The position numbers and the translations under genes were made by a program. The notes beneath the pieces were generated by a model. The model did no database searches. It had not been told where the DNA came from and saw only the letters and a program-made list of their open reading frames with translations. A stretch of 64,000 nucleotides of DNA. Origin: Misgurnus anguillicaudatus. Its lineage: Eukaryota; Chordata; Actinopteri; Cypriniformes; Cobitidae. The stretch lies in assembly GCF_027580225.2 (NCBI RefSeq), contig NC_073360.2, positions 11,896,501-11,960,500 of the forward strand, given 5' to 3'. Shown piece by piece: positions 1 to 11,607 of this stretch. How positions within the stretch are numbered: the stretch's first letter is position 1; the number at the start of each line of letters is the position of its first letter.

Positions 1-1104
1 CAGAACACCCTATTAAAACCCTAGCAACACCAGAACACCCTATTAAAGCCCTAGCAACACCCAGAACACCCTATTAAAGCCCTAGCATCACCCAGTAAAC
101 CATATTAAAGCCCTAGCAACACCCAGAACACCCTATTAAAGCCCCAGCAACACTTAGAACACCCTATGAAAGCCCTATAGCAACACCCAGAACACCATAT
201 TAAAGCCCTGGCAACACCCAGAACACTCTATTAAAGCCCTAGCAACACCCAGAACACCCTATTATAGCCCTAGCAACACTTAGAACACCATATTAAAGCC
301 CTAGCAACATCCAGAACACCCTATTAAAGCCCTAGCAACATCCAGAACACCCTATTAAAGCCCTAGCAACACCCAGAACACCCTATTATAGCCCTAGCAA
401 CACTTAGAACACCCTATTAAAGCCCTAGCAACATCCAGAACACTCTATTAAAGCCCTAGCAACACCCAGAACACCCTATTAAAGCCCTAGCAACACTTAG
501 AACACCCTATTATAGCCCTAGCAACACTTAGAACACCCTATTAAAGCCCTAGCAACACCCAGAACACCCTATTATAGCCCTAGCAACACTTAGAACACCC
601 TATTATAGCCCTAGCAACACTTAGAACACCCTATTAAAGCCCTAGCAACATCCAGAACACCATATTAAAGCCCTGGCAACACCCAGAACACTCTATTAAA
701 GCCCTAGCAACACCCAGAACACCCTATTATAGCCCTAGCAACACTTAGAACACCCTATTAAAGCCCTAGCAACACCCAGAACACTCTATTAAAGCCCTAG
801 CAACACCCAGAACACCCTATTAAAGCCCTAGCAACACCCAGAACACCCTATTATAGCCCTAGCAACACTTAGAACACCCTATTATAGCCCTAGCAACACT
901 TAGAACACCCTATTAAAGCCCTAGCAACATCCAGAACACCATATTAAAGCCCTGGCAACACCCAGAACACCCTATTAAAGCCCTAGCAACATCCAGAACA
1001 CCCTATTAAAGCCCTAACAACAATTAGAACACTCTATTAACGCTCTAGCAACACCCAGAACACCATATTAACACCCTATAGCAACAGTCAGGACACCCTA
1101 TTAA
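1..1104. repeat. 31-bp minisatellite array
   Basis: About 35 tandem copies of a 31-bp unit close to CCCTAGCAACACCCAGAACA followed by CCCTATTAAAG. Units vary at a few fixed positions (CACCCAG versus CACTTAG, TTAAAG versus TTATAG, CCCTATT versus CATATT), and mixed variant blocks recur, for example the TTATAG/CACTTAG type near 520-620 and 840-910, which suggests local block duplication. The array starts at or before base 1. It encodes nothing obvious. Confidence 0.97.
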
Positions 1105-1378
1105 CTCTTTCCCTGCCATTGACGAGTTAACTTGTCAATGACGAGAAAATGCTTCCCTGCCAATGACGAGTTCCAGCAATCTGTATTTCAGCTATTATCC
1201 ACCCAACTTATAAAACCCGGATGCATTTTTTTTGTTTGAAAGCAGAGGGACTGTTCTTTCATTTTATATATTTAAAGAAGAACATTTTTTCTGAAAGATA
1301 TTAAAATTTTGTTTAAATCATAAAAAAAATGCTTGTGCTGGCTGACAACTTATTTTAAAAACGCTGGCAGGGAAAGAG
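1105..1378. mobile_element. TTAA-flanked inverted-repeat transposon inside the minisatellite
   Basis: A 274-bp insert bounded by TTAA on both sides (1101-1104 and 1379-1382) with matching ends CTCTTTCCCTGCCA and TGGCAGGGAAAGAG. TTAA duplication is the signature of the piggyBac superfamily, so this is probably a non-autonomous piggyBac-like element. Removing it with one TTAA restores the satellite phase (CCCTATTAA-ATCCCTAGC). Relatives lie at 28407-28899 and at the right end of 40420-41627. Confidence 0.9.
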
Positions 1379-1468
1379 TTAAATCCCTAGCAACACTTAC
1401 AACACCCTATTAATGCCCTAACAACACTTACAACACCCTATTAATGCCCTAGCAACACCCCAGAAAAC
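1379..1468. repeat. distal remnant of the 31-bp minisatellite
   Basis: About three further units continue after the inserted element, with a diverged CACTTACAACACCCTATTAATG form. They show that the element at 1105-1378 landed within the array and not at its edge. Confidence 0.93.
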
Positions 1469-2560
1469 TAGCAATGACTAGCAGTAACTTTTTATGGGCG
1501 TGTAACACACATTTTCATTGAAAAATGCAAATGTTTGTGAAGTTATAAACTTCATCTTACTTATTTCTACAATTATTTGTATTAACTTATCTCACAATTA
1601 GAATTGCACTTATGTGTAACATGAAAACTATACATTTGCCAAAGTTTCTATGGCGCTTCCTGTGGTTCTTTGACCGTTTAGGCAGGAGGCGAGGAGTGCA
1701 ATGATAAAAGAGACAGCTGACCACATCCATCAATATCTGACCTCTGACTGTTCCTTCTGCCAGCAAAGACAATGGTGGGCTTTATCTCTCATTTTGCCCC
1801 CATTCAAAACAGTCAGTGGCTGTGGCAGCACATACTTTGCGAATATGATATACTGCATAATGAAAATCTATGTATGTTGTTAGTAAATAGAAACTATATC
1901 TGTAAAGAAAAGAATACAGCTATTTCCAAATTAATGTTTAAATGCACAAACAGCAATCTAGTACAGAACAAAGATATGACATACAATAAAATTATTTGGG
2001 GTTTTTTTTATATGGAGAACTAATATGTGATTTGGGAGGACAATCTGTTTCATATTGATATATGTCATTCATGATGTTTTGATTAATTGCTGAACTTCAG
2101 CCTCAATTCCTTCAGATAAAATTATTTCAGATAATCTCTGCAGTATTTGAACAATACTTTTTATCAATGCAACAACATTCAACAATAAATAATATAAAAT
2201 GTTAATTATGAAATATTTTACTTGGAATATGGGGTAGTCTAACATTAGTCACACTCAGGTTCTGTCCTGCTGCAAACATTTGTACGCAAAAAAAGATTAT
2301 AACACTTTTATTATATGGATTACAAAGATTGGCAACTAAAATACAAAATAAGAGTCCTGTTGAACAGATCGCAGTGAGTGGTCCATCTTCACCAGCGCTG
2401 AGAAAAACAACACATACCACATGTTACTAGAACACGCGTTATTTTCATCTGATATTTAAATCTGCGAAATTATTAAAAGTATTCTGTAAAGTACCATTTG
2501 TAGGGACAGTATGATGATATTTGCTGTCTGTAATATTTTAAATATATTTTTTTTCTTGCG
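1469..2560. other. intergenic, no gene seen
   Basis: AT-rich unique-looking DNA between the minisatellite and trappc4. Short open frames occur but none shows a recognisable domain, splice pattern or codon signal. In human, RPS25 lies divergently next to TRAPPC4; I found no rps25 exon here, though small exons could be missed. Confidence 0.6.
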
Positions 2561-2567
2561 TATCAAA

Positions 2568-2603
2568 GTCACATGACAAAAGTCACATGACTCTGCCCCG
2601 CCC
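2568..2603 (+). promoter_or_regulatory. trappc4: trappc4 proximal promoter: two GTCACATGAC boxes and a GC box
   Basis: Two identical GTCACATGAC motifs lie at 2568-2577 and 2582-2591, followed by CCCCGCCC at 2596-2603, all within 60 bp of the trappc4 start codon. TCACATGA is the M-box type of E-box recognised by the MITF/TFE/TFEB family, and CCCCGCCC is an SP/KLF-type GC box. No TATA box is evident. That the motifs function is inference. Confidence 0.5.
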
Positions 2604-2627
2604 ATCAGCTGTTCGATCGGAAGTAAT

Positions 2628-3331
2628 ATGGCGATCTTCAGTGTGTATGTTGTCAATAAAGCTGGTGGACTCATTTACCAGTATGATAATTATGTCGCTC
2701 GAGCTGAAGTGGAGAAAACATTTAGTTTTCCTCTTGATTTAGTGTTAAAGATTCATGATGAGAAGGTCGTGGTTTCATTCGGACAGCGGGATGGCATCAG
2801 AGGTGTGTGTCCTCATATCATGAAATGACGTTCAGAAGAACATTCACTGTAAATAACATTTTTTGTTTTTTATTCATGTGACGTTTTTCTCGTATACAGT
2901 GGGCCATGCAGTTCTGTCCATTAACGGGGTGGATGTGAACGGTAAATACACGGCAGAAGGGAAGGAGATAGTGGAATATCTTAAAGATCCTGCTAACTAT
3001 CCAGTGTCCATCAAATTCGGCCGCCCTCGCCTCACATCCAATGAGAAACTCATGTTAGCTTCAATGTTTCACTCGTGAGTATAAAAGATTCAGTAATCGG
3101 ATCCGTGTGAGGATGCTAAAGGTGACTTCATGCGGCTGTGCGCAGACCTATCGAAGTATCGCGAGAGCAATTTGTAATGCCTAGCTTTTAAAAGCTCACG
3201 CGATACTTCGATGTCATGCGCTGATCGTACTGCGCAGCTTTGGAAATTATGTTAATGTTTTTATAGTAAACCATATTGATTACCATTGGCAAAACCATGG
3301 TTATTTTATAGTAACCATTGTTTAAACTATG

Positions 3332-3373
<42 letters not shown>

Positions 3374-4680
3374 TATTTATTTTTAATTGTATTCTATAGA
3401 TCTATACTTTTGTATACTTTAATATTTACTTTGGTAAGGTTCAAAAACGCTATAACGCATAGGAATTTTACTACAGTTTACTATAGTAAATACTAAAGTA
3501 TACTACTGCATTTTTTCATGTGGATTTTGTACCAAACAAGTGCTTTTGAGTAAATTATATACATTAAATAATAATAATACATTGAATGAATGAATGAATA
3601 AACAAAAATCTTAAGACATTTATGATGTTTTCTAATTCTATGTAACATGGTCCGTTAAAAAACATTAGACTTAACATTAGTTATACCACGGGTCTGTTGA
3701 ATGCTGTATTCTGATTGGCTGAGAAATGTTCCATGGGTATGCATTATTTTTCGATAACCGCACACCTAACTTTTCAAATGTCTTAAAAATAGGCACCAGA
3801 GCAATGTTTTTGGTAATCGTGGTATAAGAGGAAATAATTAAATATTAATAATTATAATAATTTAATCCGGTCCTTTGAATTATTTGAAAATAATGCATTA
3901 TTTTCTTATAATATATGGCCCATATATGCTAAAGGTCATTTTTGTGAAGAGATTTAAATACTGTAACTACTGGTTAATATATAATCCACCAAAATGTTTT
4001 CTTAATGTTTTAATTGAATTTGTTTTTTCAATTTTTAAGGCTATAATGCATTATTTTCTTATAATATATGGCCCATATATGCTAAAGGTCATTTTTGTGA
4101 AGAGATTTAAATACTGTAACTACTGGTTAATATATAATCCACCAAAATGTTTTCTTAATGTTTTAATTGAATTTTTTTTTCTATTTTTAAGGCTATTTGC
4201 TATTGGATCACAGTTATCCCCTGAAGTTGGCAGCTCTGGTATTGAGATGTTGGAGACAGATGTGTTTAAACTACATTGCTTTCAGACCCTTACAGGTATG
4301 GTTTAGATAAAAAAAAAAAATTAATGGGTGGATGTGATGGCTGGATAAATCCCCAGTGATTCTGAATTTGTTTTTCAGGAATAAAGTTCATTGTATTGGC
4401 AGACCCTCGGCAGACTGGCATCGATGGACTATTAAGAAAGATTTATGAAATCTACTCGGATTTTGCTTTAAAAAATCCTTTCTACTCTTTAGAAATGCCA
4501 ATCAGGTATGTAGTGTGTTTATACGCTTTGTATAGCGTTACATTTATCATGCTATCAGCAAAATGATGTGCATAAAACATAACAAAAATATTTTTTTCCA
4601 GATGTGAGCTTTTTGACCAAAATCTAAAGAGTGCTCTGGAAATAGCAGAGAAGGCTGGGACATTTGGACCAGGCTCTTGA
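2628..4680 (+). CDS. trappc4: TRAPP complex subunit 4 (TRAPPC4), five exons, complete
   Basis: Small subunit of the TRAPP tethering and Rab-GEF complexes acting at ER-Golgi membranes. Exons 2628-2802, 2900-3074, 4192-4295, 4379-4505 and 4602-4680 join in phase to 660 bp, 219 aa plus stop, the usual family length. All introns are GT-AG. The protein starts [14 protein letters not shown] (longin-like strand), carries the PDZ-like segment [17 protein letters not shown] in exon 2 and continues with [28 protein letters not shown] and [17 protein letters not shown], a strong match to vertebrate TRAPPC4 (the yeast homologue is Trs23). The start is the first ATG after a GC-rich promoter. It faces slc37a4 tail to tail, as in human. 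Intron 2 carries a tandem duplication that copies the exon 3 acceptor. Confidence 0.97.
3118..3240. repeat. imperfect palindromic repeat with CGCGAGAG core
   Basis: Within trappc4 intron 2, TCGAAGTATCGCGAGAGC pairs with a later GCTCACGCGATACTTCGA, and outer arms around TGCGCAG also match. Total span is about 120 bp. Related sequence recurs at 10640-10855 and 12790-12830, so this is a dispersed family, probably a MITE. No clear target duplication was found. Confidence 0.7.
3332..3373. repeat. (TTA)n microsatellite
   Basis: Thirteen or so uninterrupted TTA/ATT trinucleotides in trappc4 intron 2. Confidence 0.95.
3681..3828. repeat. dispersed palindromic repeat with TTATACCAC ends
   Basis: The ends TTATACCACGG and CGTGGTATAA are inverted copies. 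The body includes TCTGATTGGCTGAGAAATG. The same family is seen at 7199-7320 and 63451-63588. It is probably a short non-autonomous DNA transposon; the superfamily is unresolved. Confidence 0.7.
3890..4195. repeat. two-copy 153-bp tandem duplication across the trappc4 exon 3 acceptor
   Basis: The segment beginning TAATGCATTATTTTCTTAT at 3891 is repeated almost perfectly from 4044, a period of 153 bp. Each copy ends in a pyrimidine tract plus TTTTTAAGGCT, so the 3' splice site of exon 3 exists twice. Near-identity of the copies points to a recent duplication. Confidence 0.95.
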
Positions 4681-5632
4681 TCTACACATGAATATTCATC
4701 TACCTCCAGTCAATCATATACTGAGAAATGGCAGAAATGATGCTGGCATAAGGACTTTAAGAACAGCTTCTTTTCAAATCTGTACAACCCCAAATTTGAA
4801 GTGTGACATAATCCATGGCATACCATCTGTATATAAGCTACACTGACACAATATGCATTTGTAGGCTCTTGAACAGCGCTTTTTAGATGGAACAGCTCAA
4901 CTTTTTGCTTTCAGTCAGCAGACTATGATGGTGTGGAGTATGTTCAAGTACACTACCTTACACCTTAATCTTATTTGTTTAGGTCAAACGCAAAATTGTT
5001 CATGTTTGAATATAGACATGTAAATGAGTACAGCCTAAAGTGACGGTTTTATTTATATAAACTCATTTATTGTGCTATTTAAAAATCATGTGGTAAAACA
5101 TTAGCATATTTCATTATACACATTTATAAATTTTGTAATACAGATAGAGAGGTAGGACCAGTTTAAACATCATTTAAAAACTGATGATGATGTTAATACC
5201 ACTGAGAAAACAAGGCTTTATAAACTCTTGCAAGTAGATCAAATCCAGTAACTGGCAGTAACGTCAGTATTTAGTGATCAGAACAGTTTAAAATACTGTC
5301 ATCCAGTTTGAATGGAATACAGAATAAATAACACTTTTCTGAAAGCAATGTCCACAACTTATGTTATGTAGTACACTGGCAAAAAGAGTAGAAAATCCCC
5401 TGCAAAAAAAGGTTTGTTTTATGTAATTTTCAGTAATACTACAACTGCAAAAGCCTTACAACAGTTCATTGTTTTCAATATATTCATCTGTCGTTAGTGA
5501 AAATAATATGAATATCCATCCATAATTTAACAAACACCAAAGATAATTCCTAAAAAAAATGGCACATTTTCAATAATTCCAGAGTATTCCCTTATAATCT
5601 AGTTAAAAGACATTTAAATAATAAACAAATGT
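4681..5632. other. shared 3' intergenic region of trappc4 and slc37a4
   Basis: The 950 bp between the two convergent stop codons must hold both 3' UTRs. Candidate poly(A) signals are AATAAA at 5323-5328 on the plus strand for trappc4 and TTTATT at 5048-5053 and 5066-5071 (AATAAA on the minus strand) for slc37a4. If these are the sites used, the two transcripts overlap by roughly 250 bp at their ends. The signals are common hexamers in AT-rich DNA, so the assignment is tentative. Confidence 0.45.
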
Positions 5633-8600
5633 CTAGTCATTCTTCTTAGGTATGCTTCCCATCTTGGTGCGGATATTCCGGAGCAGGAAATAACCAATCG
5701 TGGTGACCATACAGAATACCTCGACTACCCAGAATGCTGTGTTCCAGCTATAGTGTTTGGCAATTGTGCCAAAAGGCAACCCTGAGAGGAAACCACCAAC
5801 TGGAAAAAAACATTAACGTTGTCATAAAATAAAATAATTCATACAAAATATAATTATTGTATATATAATAATGCAATTACTGTTTGCCATCAAAGCAACA
5901 ATGGCATGGGAGGTTCCGCAGTAGTTTGACGGTGCGCTCTCATTCGCAAGAACTCCAAATAAAGCAATTGGTCCATATGAAGAAAAGCCAAATGCCGCCC
6001 CCAACAAAAGAATCCAGACCTGTCCATGAATTAAAATGACAAATGTGTATTAAATAACACAACAGATGCTGATGTGAGGACAGATGTAACCACGTACATT
6101 TGAGCTGTGTGCCGAGACAGTGGTGCGGAAAAGATACATGGAGATGCACATCCCAGCCATCATGGAGAGCAGGAGACCATGCCGAGGATTTCCATGCAAA
6201 CTCAATCCTTGCTGTCAATAAAGAAGATTTTTTACATTTTTTTAAAGGTGCAGTGTGTAATTTTTAGAAGGATCTCTTGACAGAAATGCAAAATAATATT
6301 CAAAACTATATTATCAGGGGTGTATAAAGCCCTTTCATAATGAACCGTTATGTGTTTATTACTTTAGAACGAGACGTTTTATCTACATACACAGAGGGTC
6401 CCTTTACGCGGAAGCGCCATTTTGTGCCGCCATGTTTCTACAGAAGCCCTTAATGGACAAACTTTTTACTAAGTTGTCTCCGACGATGACATGTTTTTCC
6501 GGTGGCGGCTACCTTAGCTTCTCTATGCGTTTCAAAAGCAAGGAGTGAGCAGTAGACTGAGCCGTTGGTTGCAATTTGCAACCTCACCACTAGATGCTGC
6601 TAAAATTTACACACTGCACCTTTAAGAAGCTCAACCTTAAGGCCGACTCATCTGGTGGTGTTTACACATACAGTTCATTTTAAAAGAACCAAAACCAGTT
6701 CACTTATGTGAACCAGAAAAGGAACAAGCTGAATGTGACCTCACAAAATAGTAGACTCAAAAGAGGACCCAGTAAGTGATCTCAGACCCTTTCTTGTTCA
6801 CATCACAACCTTATAAGAACTCAGACTTTCTGTGCAGCAGTTGATTGCGGACCGGGACCTCATTGCGTTCACATTAGGGATGCATAACGATTAATCGCGA
6901 TTAATCTATAGCAGAATAAAAGTTTTTGTTTACATCATATATTTGTGTGAACTGTGTATAATAATTATGTATATATAAATATGCACACATGCATGTATAA
7001 TTTTAAGAAAAAAGATATATTTATATATTAATTATTTATATTTAATATAAATTATACATAATTATACAAATGAATATACACATGTAAACATTTAATAAAT
7101 ATATATGTATATTATGTAAACAAAAACTTTTATTCTGCAAACGAGCCCTAATTGAATTATTATTATTTTCATCAATCATTATAAGTCAATTATTCTGCTT
7201 ATACCACAGACATTGCTAAAGTGTTTATTTTAAAACATTTGACATTTATCGAAATAATGCATATCTGTGGAACATTTCTCAACCAATCAGAATAAAGCAT
7301 TTGACAGCCCTGTGGTATAAATGTGGATATTGGTGATGTGCAAACTTGCCTTTGCTACGGCCCTGTCTGACAGGTATCCCGCTGCTAAACTCCCCAACAG
7401 TCCTCCGATCTCAAGTGCGCTCATGAAAGAACTGCCTGTGAAAAACAGCAGCAATATACAGTGTAGTTATATACCTGAAGGCCCATTACGTACAAATTAT
7501 TGTAGATTTTCTTAGAGGGGTCATACATGGAAAAATGTTTCTTGACTTTGAGGTTATTCAGCACTATGCCAAAATACTGTACACTTTTAAAAGTTTAAAA
7601 ACTCAAAACTTTATGCTCAGTCAAAACATTTCGGCACATACTGCTGCATCTTGTTTTGAGACCAATAAATGTCTGTCCACATGTAGTTATTGATAGAAAA
7701 TGGCTGTTAAACACATATTTCTTAAAGAGACACAGCCTAAAATTAACAGATTAATTGAAATTGAGTTTCGACAATTGTCAAAAAAATGAATTTATAGTGT
7801 TTTGGGTACAAACATACCTCACCAACATTATAAGTTGACCTCAAGGAACAAACAATAACAATAAAAATGTATGCTAATACTGTATTATTACACATTCAAT
7901 TATCTTCTGAAAAAACAGAAGATGCTTTGTCAATCCTTACATTTTAAAAACGTTGGACACTAAATACTTTGGTCAACACACAGTACCCATTAGTGTTGAC
8001 TGGCCCTTGTCCTGGATGAGAAACAGCTGTCCCCAGTCAGTGTAAGCTGTCTTTACCCCAAACACCACCAGGTAGCCCAATGATAACACCCACAAATATG
8101 GAGAAAGGATGAAGTCTTTGAAGGTGCTTTCGTCTTTGCCAGAGCCTGAAATTCAAGCGTAGAAAATGGATCAAAATGTACATGGCGAATAGGGCCATGA
8201 GAGGACAATGTTGTCTCAGGAGAGGGACAAAAAAGTCAATTTAGCAGCAATGACCTTCAACAGAAAACCTTGAATGAACACACACTCACTCTTAGTTGGT
8301 ATATCTATTGGTTGTATTGTGCAAAGTGGACATCCAACAAAATGTATTGTAAAAAATTTTTTTTTATTTCTGTTTCCTTTATTATATTAATAAAAACTAA
8401 AAAGCCTACAGCAATATTTTACAAACCCATAAATAACATTATGTTATTAGATTTGGCCGAAGTGGTACTGGTATTCACTCAATAAATAATTAAACATGTT
8501 GTCGTAAATCTAAAATGCTGTTTATGAAGCAGAATATTTATGGCATCATACCTCCTTTGCCTTTCTTTGGACCGGCGTCAATATTGGGCAGGCCGACTTC

Positions 8601-10000
8601 GCTGGGCTCATTTCGGATAATCAGCAGACAGAAGATGGACGTGACCACACAGGTCAGGCCAGAGATGGACAATGTGGACCTCCAGCTGTAACTCTGAGCC
8701 ATCACTGTGGCAATAATGGGACCAAGACCCCCGGCCAAATTCATACTGCAGGAAAGCACTGCCCACCACGTCCCAAACTGAGATGGCTCAAACCACTATA
8801 AAAACAGAGTGTGGACATGTATAAATGTACCCATTATGGGGTACCAATAAATCAAAGAAACAGTCTAAGTAAATTAATCATTATAGGGAATAATAAGGAC
8901 TAGGTAGGGACGCACTAGAAGGACGCACCCGAAATCCTGGCCAGGACGGGTCCGGAAATAATGGCAACTACGGTTACCCTCGCACTAGGCTTTAGTTATA
9001 TTAGGACATTAAAGTAGTTTTTACAAACAAATCCAATACTGGTGTGCATCCTAAGGTAAAAACAATGGCACTGATATATGTTCATTTTAGTCTGGGAAGT
9101 CTAAAATAAGCCCTTCCCGGGAAACTGCCCCTTTATGTATCTATTTCAAGTTTATGAAGCAAAGGATTGATTTATACCTTACGTAGTACTTTTGCACATG
9201 GTGGCCAACCCAGACCCTGACCAAGTCCATTCAGAAACCACAGGCCCGCAAATATCGCCACAGAGGAGGACCAGGAGAAAACCACATTGATGATGCCAAC
9301 CATAAAGAGGCCAATGGAGAAAAGCCATCGGGCACTGATTTGGTCCGAGAGAACACCGCTTATAAATTTGCTGATGGCGTAAGCCAGTGACTGACTGCTG
9401 GTGATAAGTCCTGAATTGACGAAATAAAGTTTGATTAGCTTTATACCAAGAACAACTCACATTTAAAATCTATTTAAAATATTGAAGTTTGCAAAGTGTG
9501 AGGGTACAACAGAACAAAAGAGACTTGGACTGTAGACTATGTGCACAAGATTAATTCAATCACTGTGCTGCTGATAAATCCGATACAGGACAAAACTACA
9601 CTTTAGTGGTAGGAAAATAAAATGAGCACTAAATATTAATTTACATTTGCGTAAGTGGCTTTAAAACTTATTCTACAAAATACCACATAAAATCATCCCA
9701 CATAATGTAAAGAACATAAAACCTTCATATCTTTAATATTGCCTGAGTATTTTATAAACTAAACATTCAAATGCCATATTCAAGTAAAAAGACCTGCTTG
9801 AACACATGACAGAGAAGACAAAGTACAGGCCACTAAAGCTGCACATGCTCACCCAGGTCATCCTTATCCAGCGAGATCTCCTGCATTACAGAAGGCATAA
9901 CAAATGAAAACGTCTTCCTGTTAAAGTAATACAATGTGTATCCCACAAACATGGCAAGGAAGATAGTAGTCCTGTAGTAGGCGTATCCAGACTTCGCCAT
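5633..10000 (-). CDS. slc37a4: glucose-6-phosphate translocase SLC37A4, eight exons, complete
   Basis: ER membrane antiporter of the major facilitator superfamily that brings glucose-6-phosphate into the ER lumen for glucose-6-phosphatase. Minus-strand exons: 10000-9853, 9410-9178, 8795-8552, 8145-7987, 7435-7350, 6211-6098, 6019-5881 and 5799-5633. They join in phase to 1290 bp, 429 aa plus stop, equal to the human length. Visible landmarks are [20 protein letters not shown] with YFNRKTFSF (G20 and R28, sites of human glycogen storage disease Ib mutations), [51 protein letters not shown] and [14 protein letters not shown]. The C-terminus KKND fits a dilysine KKXX ER-retrieval signal. The intron after exon 5 (7349 downward) begins with GC, context AAG-GCAAGT; all others are GT-AG. 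The protein match is strong; only the a/b paralogue is uncertain. Confidence 0.97.
6246..6621. mobile_element. TTAA-flanked MITE, AGGTGCAGTGTGTAA family
   Basis: Ends AGGTGCAGTGTGTAA and TTACACACTGCACCT are inverted copies flanked by TTAA (6242-6245 and 6622-6625). The 376-bp body contains CAGGGTGTATAAAG-like and CTCACCACTAGATGCTGCT segments. It sits in the slc37a4 intron between exons 6 and 5. Sister copies are at 42353-42621, 56384-56750 and 61265-61577. A non-autonomous piggyBac-like element is likely from the TTAA target. Confidence 0.88.
6868..7150. mobile_element. palindromic hAT-like remnant
   Basis: Begins TAGGGATGCATAACGATTAA and ends ACGAGCCCTA, with long AT-rich arms that mirror each other (GCAGAATAAAAGTTTTTGTT against AACAAAAACTTTTATTCTGC). 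The two termini are not exact copies and no 8-bp duplication is evident, so the right end seems damaged. Confidence 0.6.
7199..7320. repeat. second copy of the TTATACCAC palindromic repeat
   Basis: TTATACCACAGACATTGC at the left and CCTGTGGTATAA at the right are inverted, with AACCAATCAGAATAAAGCAT inside, the reverse complement of the body of the 3681-3828 copy. It lies in the slc37a4 intron between exons 6 and 5, about 30 bp downstream of the GC splice donor on the minus strand. Confidence 0.7.
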
Positions 10001-10639
10001 GGTTGGGAATGTTTAAAAACGATAAAGCCAAAAAATTATCCACAATGCAGCAGGGTTCTTCTTCAGCTAAGCACAGGAGCCACCGCGATCATCTGAAGTC
10101 TATGAACTCAACCGTCTCTGGATCAGATCTAGTGAGGTCAGAAACATAGCTGTAATCAATGGCAGGGTTAATGGTCAACTTGTCTGAGATCTTTGGAGTG
10201 TTCTTCGGCAAACAAAAACTGAACAGATTGTGGTGTACTTTTGTATTTGTTCTTAATATTATGCTAACAAAACAACACCCCACAGATGTTTATGTCCTTA
10301 TGTCCAGCAAACTGTTTTACTAGTTTTGTATACTCTGGTGATTTAAACAGCTGTTATTGAATATCTTCAAATCAGTGAGTTTAATGATTGACATGAGGGG
10401 TCTCTATCTGGTAGTTTATAGGTTTGACCATCGGGGGCGTTAGTTTGTGTAGCTAAATAATTTCGCATTTCCTTGCATCGTTTATGGTTGTGTTTTGCAT
10501 CTCAACACCTCGCTTTCACAGGTTCACAATATAATTTCTCAGTCTAGTGAAAGTAAAAAGATGTGTTCAGCTCATAACAACACATCTTATGAGCTATGAC
10601 ATTGTAAATGTAAATGTCATAGCTTCATAAGCGCTGCGC

Positions 10640-10855
10640 AGAATGGTCGTCGTGTGTCTTCAAAGTATCGCGTGAGTGTAAATCAAGCTCTCGCGAGACT
10701 TGGACGGCACAAGAACTGCTCTTTGCTGACAGTAAGAAGACATCAGAGTACCGCGAGAGCGATTCAAAGTCAGACTCCTCCGTATAATTTCTCGAATCGC
10801 TCTCGCGGTACTTTGATGTCATACGCCTGTCGGTTTTTGCTGCGCCGCATGAAGT
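10640..10855. repeat. palindromic CGCGAGAG repeat cluster with an exact TCTCGCGAGA site
   Basis: Inverted and direct copies of (G)AGTACCGCGAGAGCGATT and related CAAAGTATCGCG occur several times, for example at 10745-10765 and, inverted, at 10796-10815. TCTCGCGAGA is present exactly at 10689-10698. The same repeat reappears at about 12790-12830 and at 3118-3240. The cluster lies about 650-850 bp upstream of the slc37a4 start codon. Confidence 0.7.
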
Positions 10856-11607
10856 CGAACAAGCGTAAACACACAACTGCAAGCGTGTTGATTTGCAACC
10901 GCAGTTTCGCAGACGTGGCATCGCCATTCAGAAATAACAATGCATTATCTAACTTAAAAGTCGACATGCTCGGCTTGATTTTAACAATTTTTCTAATACA
11001 GAAAATATTCTTGTTAAACTATATAATGCAGATGGTGTACAAGGGCAACATGGATACTTCCGTGAACAAGAAGTTACCTCTCATGTCTCTCTCCCAGCAA
11101 ACACTTCTTTTAACATGTTATCCACGCATTAACCCTGTCCATCTCACAAGCGATACTTGAAAAATATTGATCCTACTTGTTATTTCCATTTCTTCACAGA
11201 AACATTTGTCTGGTTCTCGTCTGGATGCTGTAGCGTAAAATCCTAACTACTGTACTGTCAGATTGTTTCAAATCTTAGCCCATTTATGCCACCTACCGGT
11301 TAAATTGGAGTGAAACAACCTGAAGAAAATAAAAATCATGACAGAAATTCATGTTTTTAATGTTATAATGAGAAATCTATTGGCTTTTCTAGACACTACA
11401 GGTACCTGTTTAGGGTTTTATTGGACAAAACATGGACAAACTGGGCAAACATGTTTGCCTTTTGGTTTGCATGGCTATATATTGTTTCAATGACAGCAGT
11501 AAACCAGCATTTATAAGTGGACATCGTTTGTGCATCTGAAACTTTTAGATCAATATTTAGCTTGTAATAATGGTATGCTAAATAGACTGGTATAGCTTAT
11601 AATTTAA

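Noticed and set aside
1..1468. Possible CRISPR array
   Set aside because: Units are contiguous 31-bp repeats without unique spacers; it is a minisatellite in a vertebrate context.
3875..4306. 143-codon open frame
   Set aside because: It reads through the 153-bp tandem duplication, intron sequence and part of trappc4 exon 3, which explains its repeated peptide.
10654..11160. 168-codon open frame upstream of calmodulin
   Set aside because: It crosses the CGCGAGAG palindromic repeat, has matching frames on the other strand, and shows no known domain.
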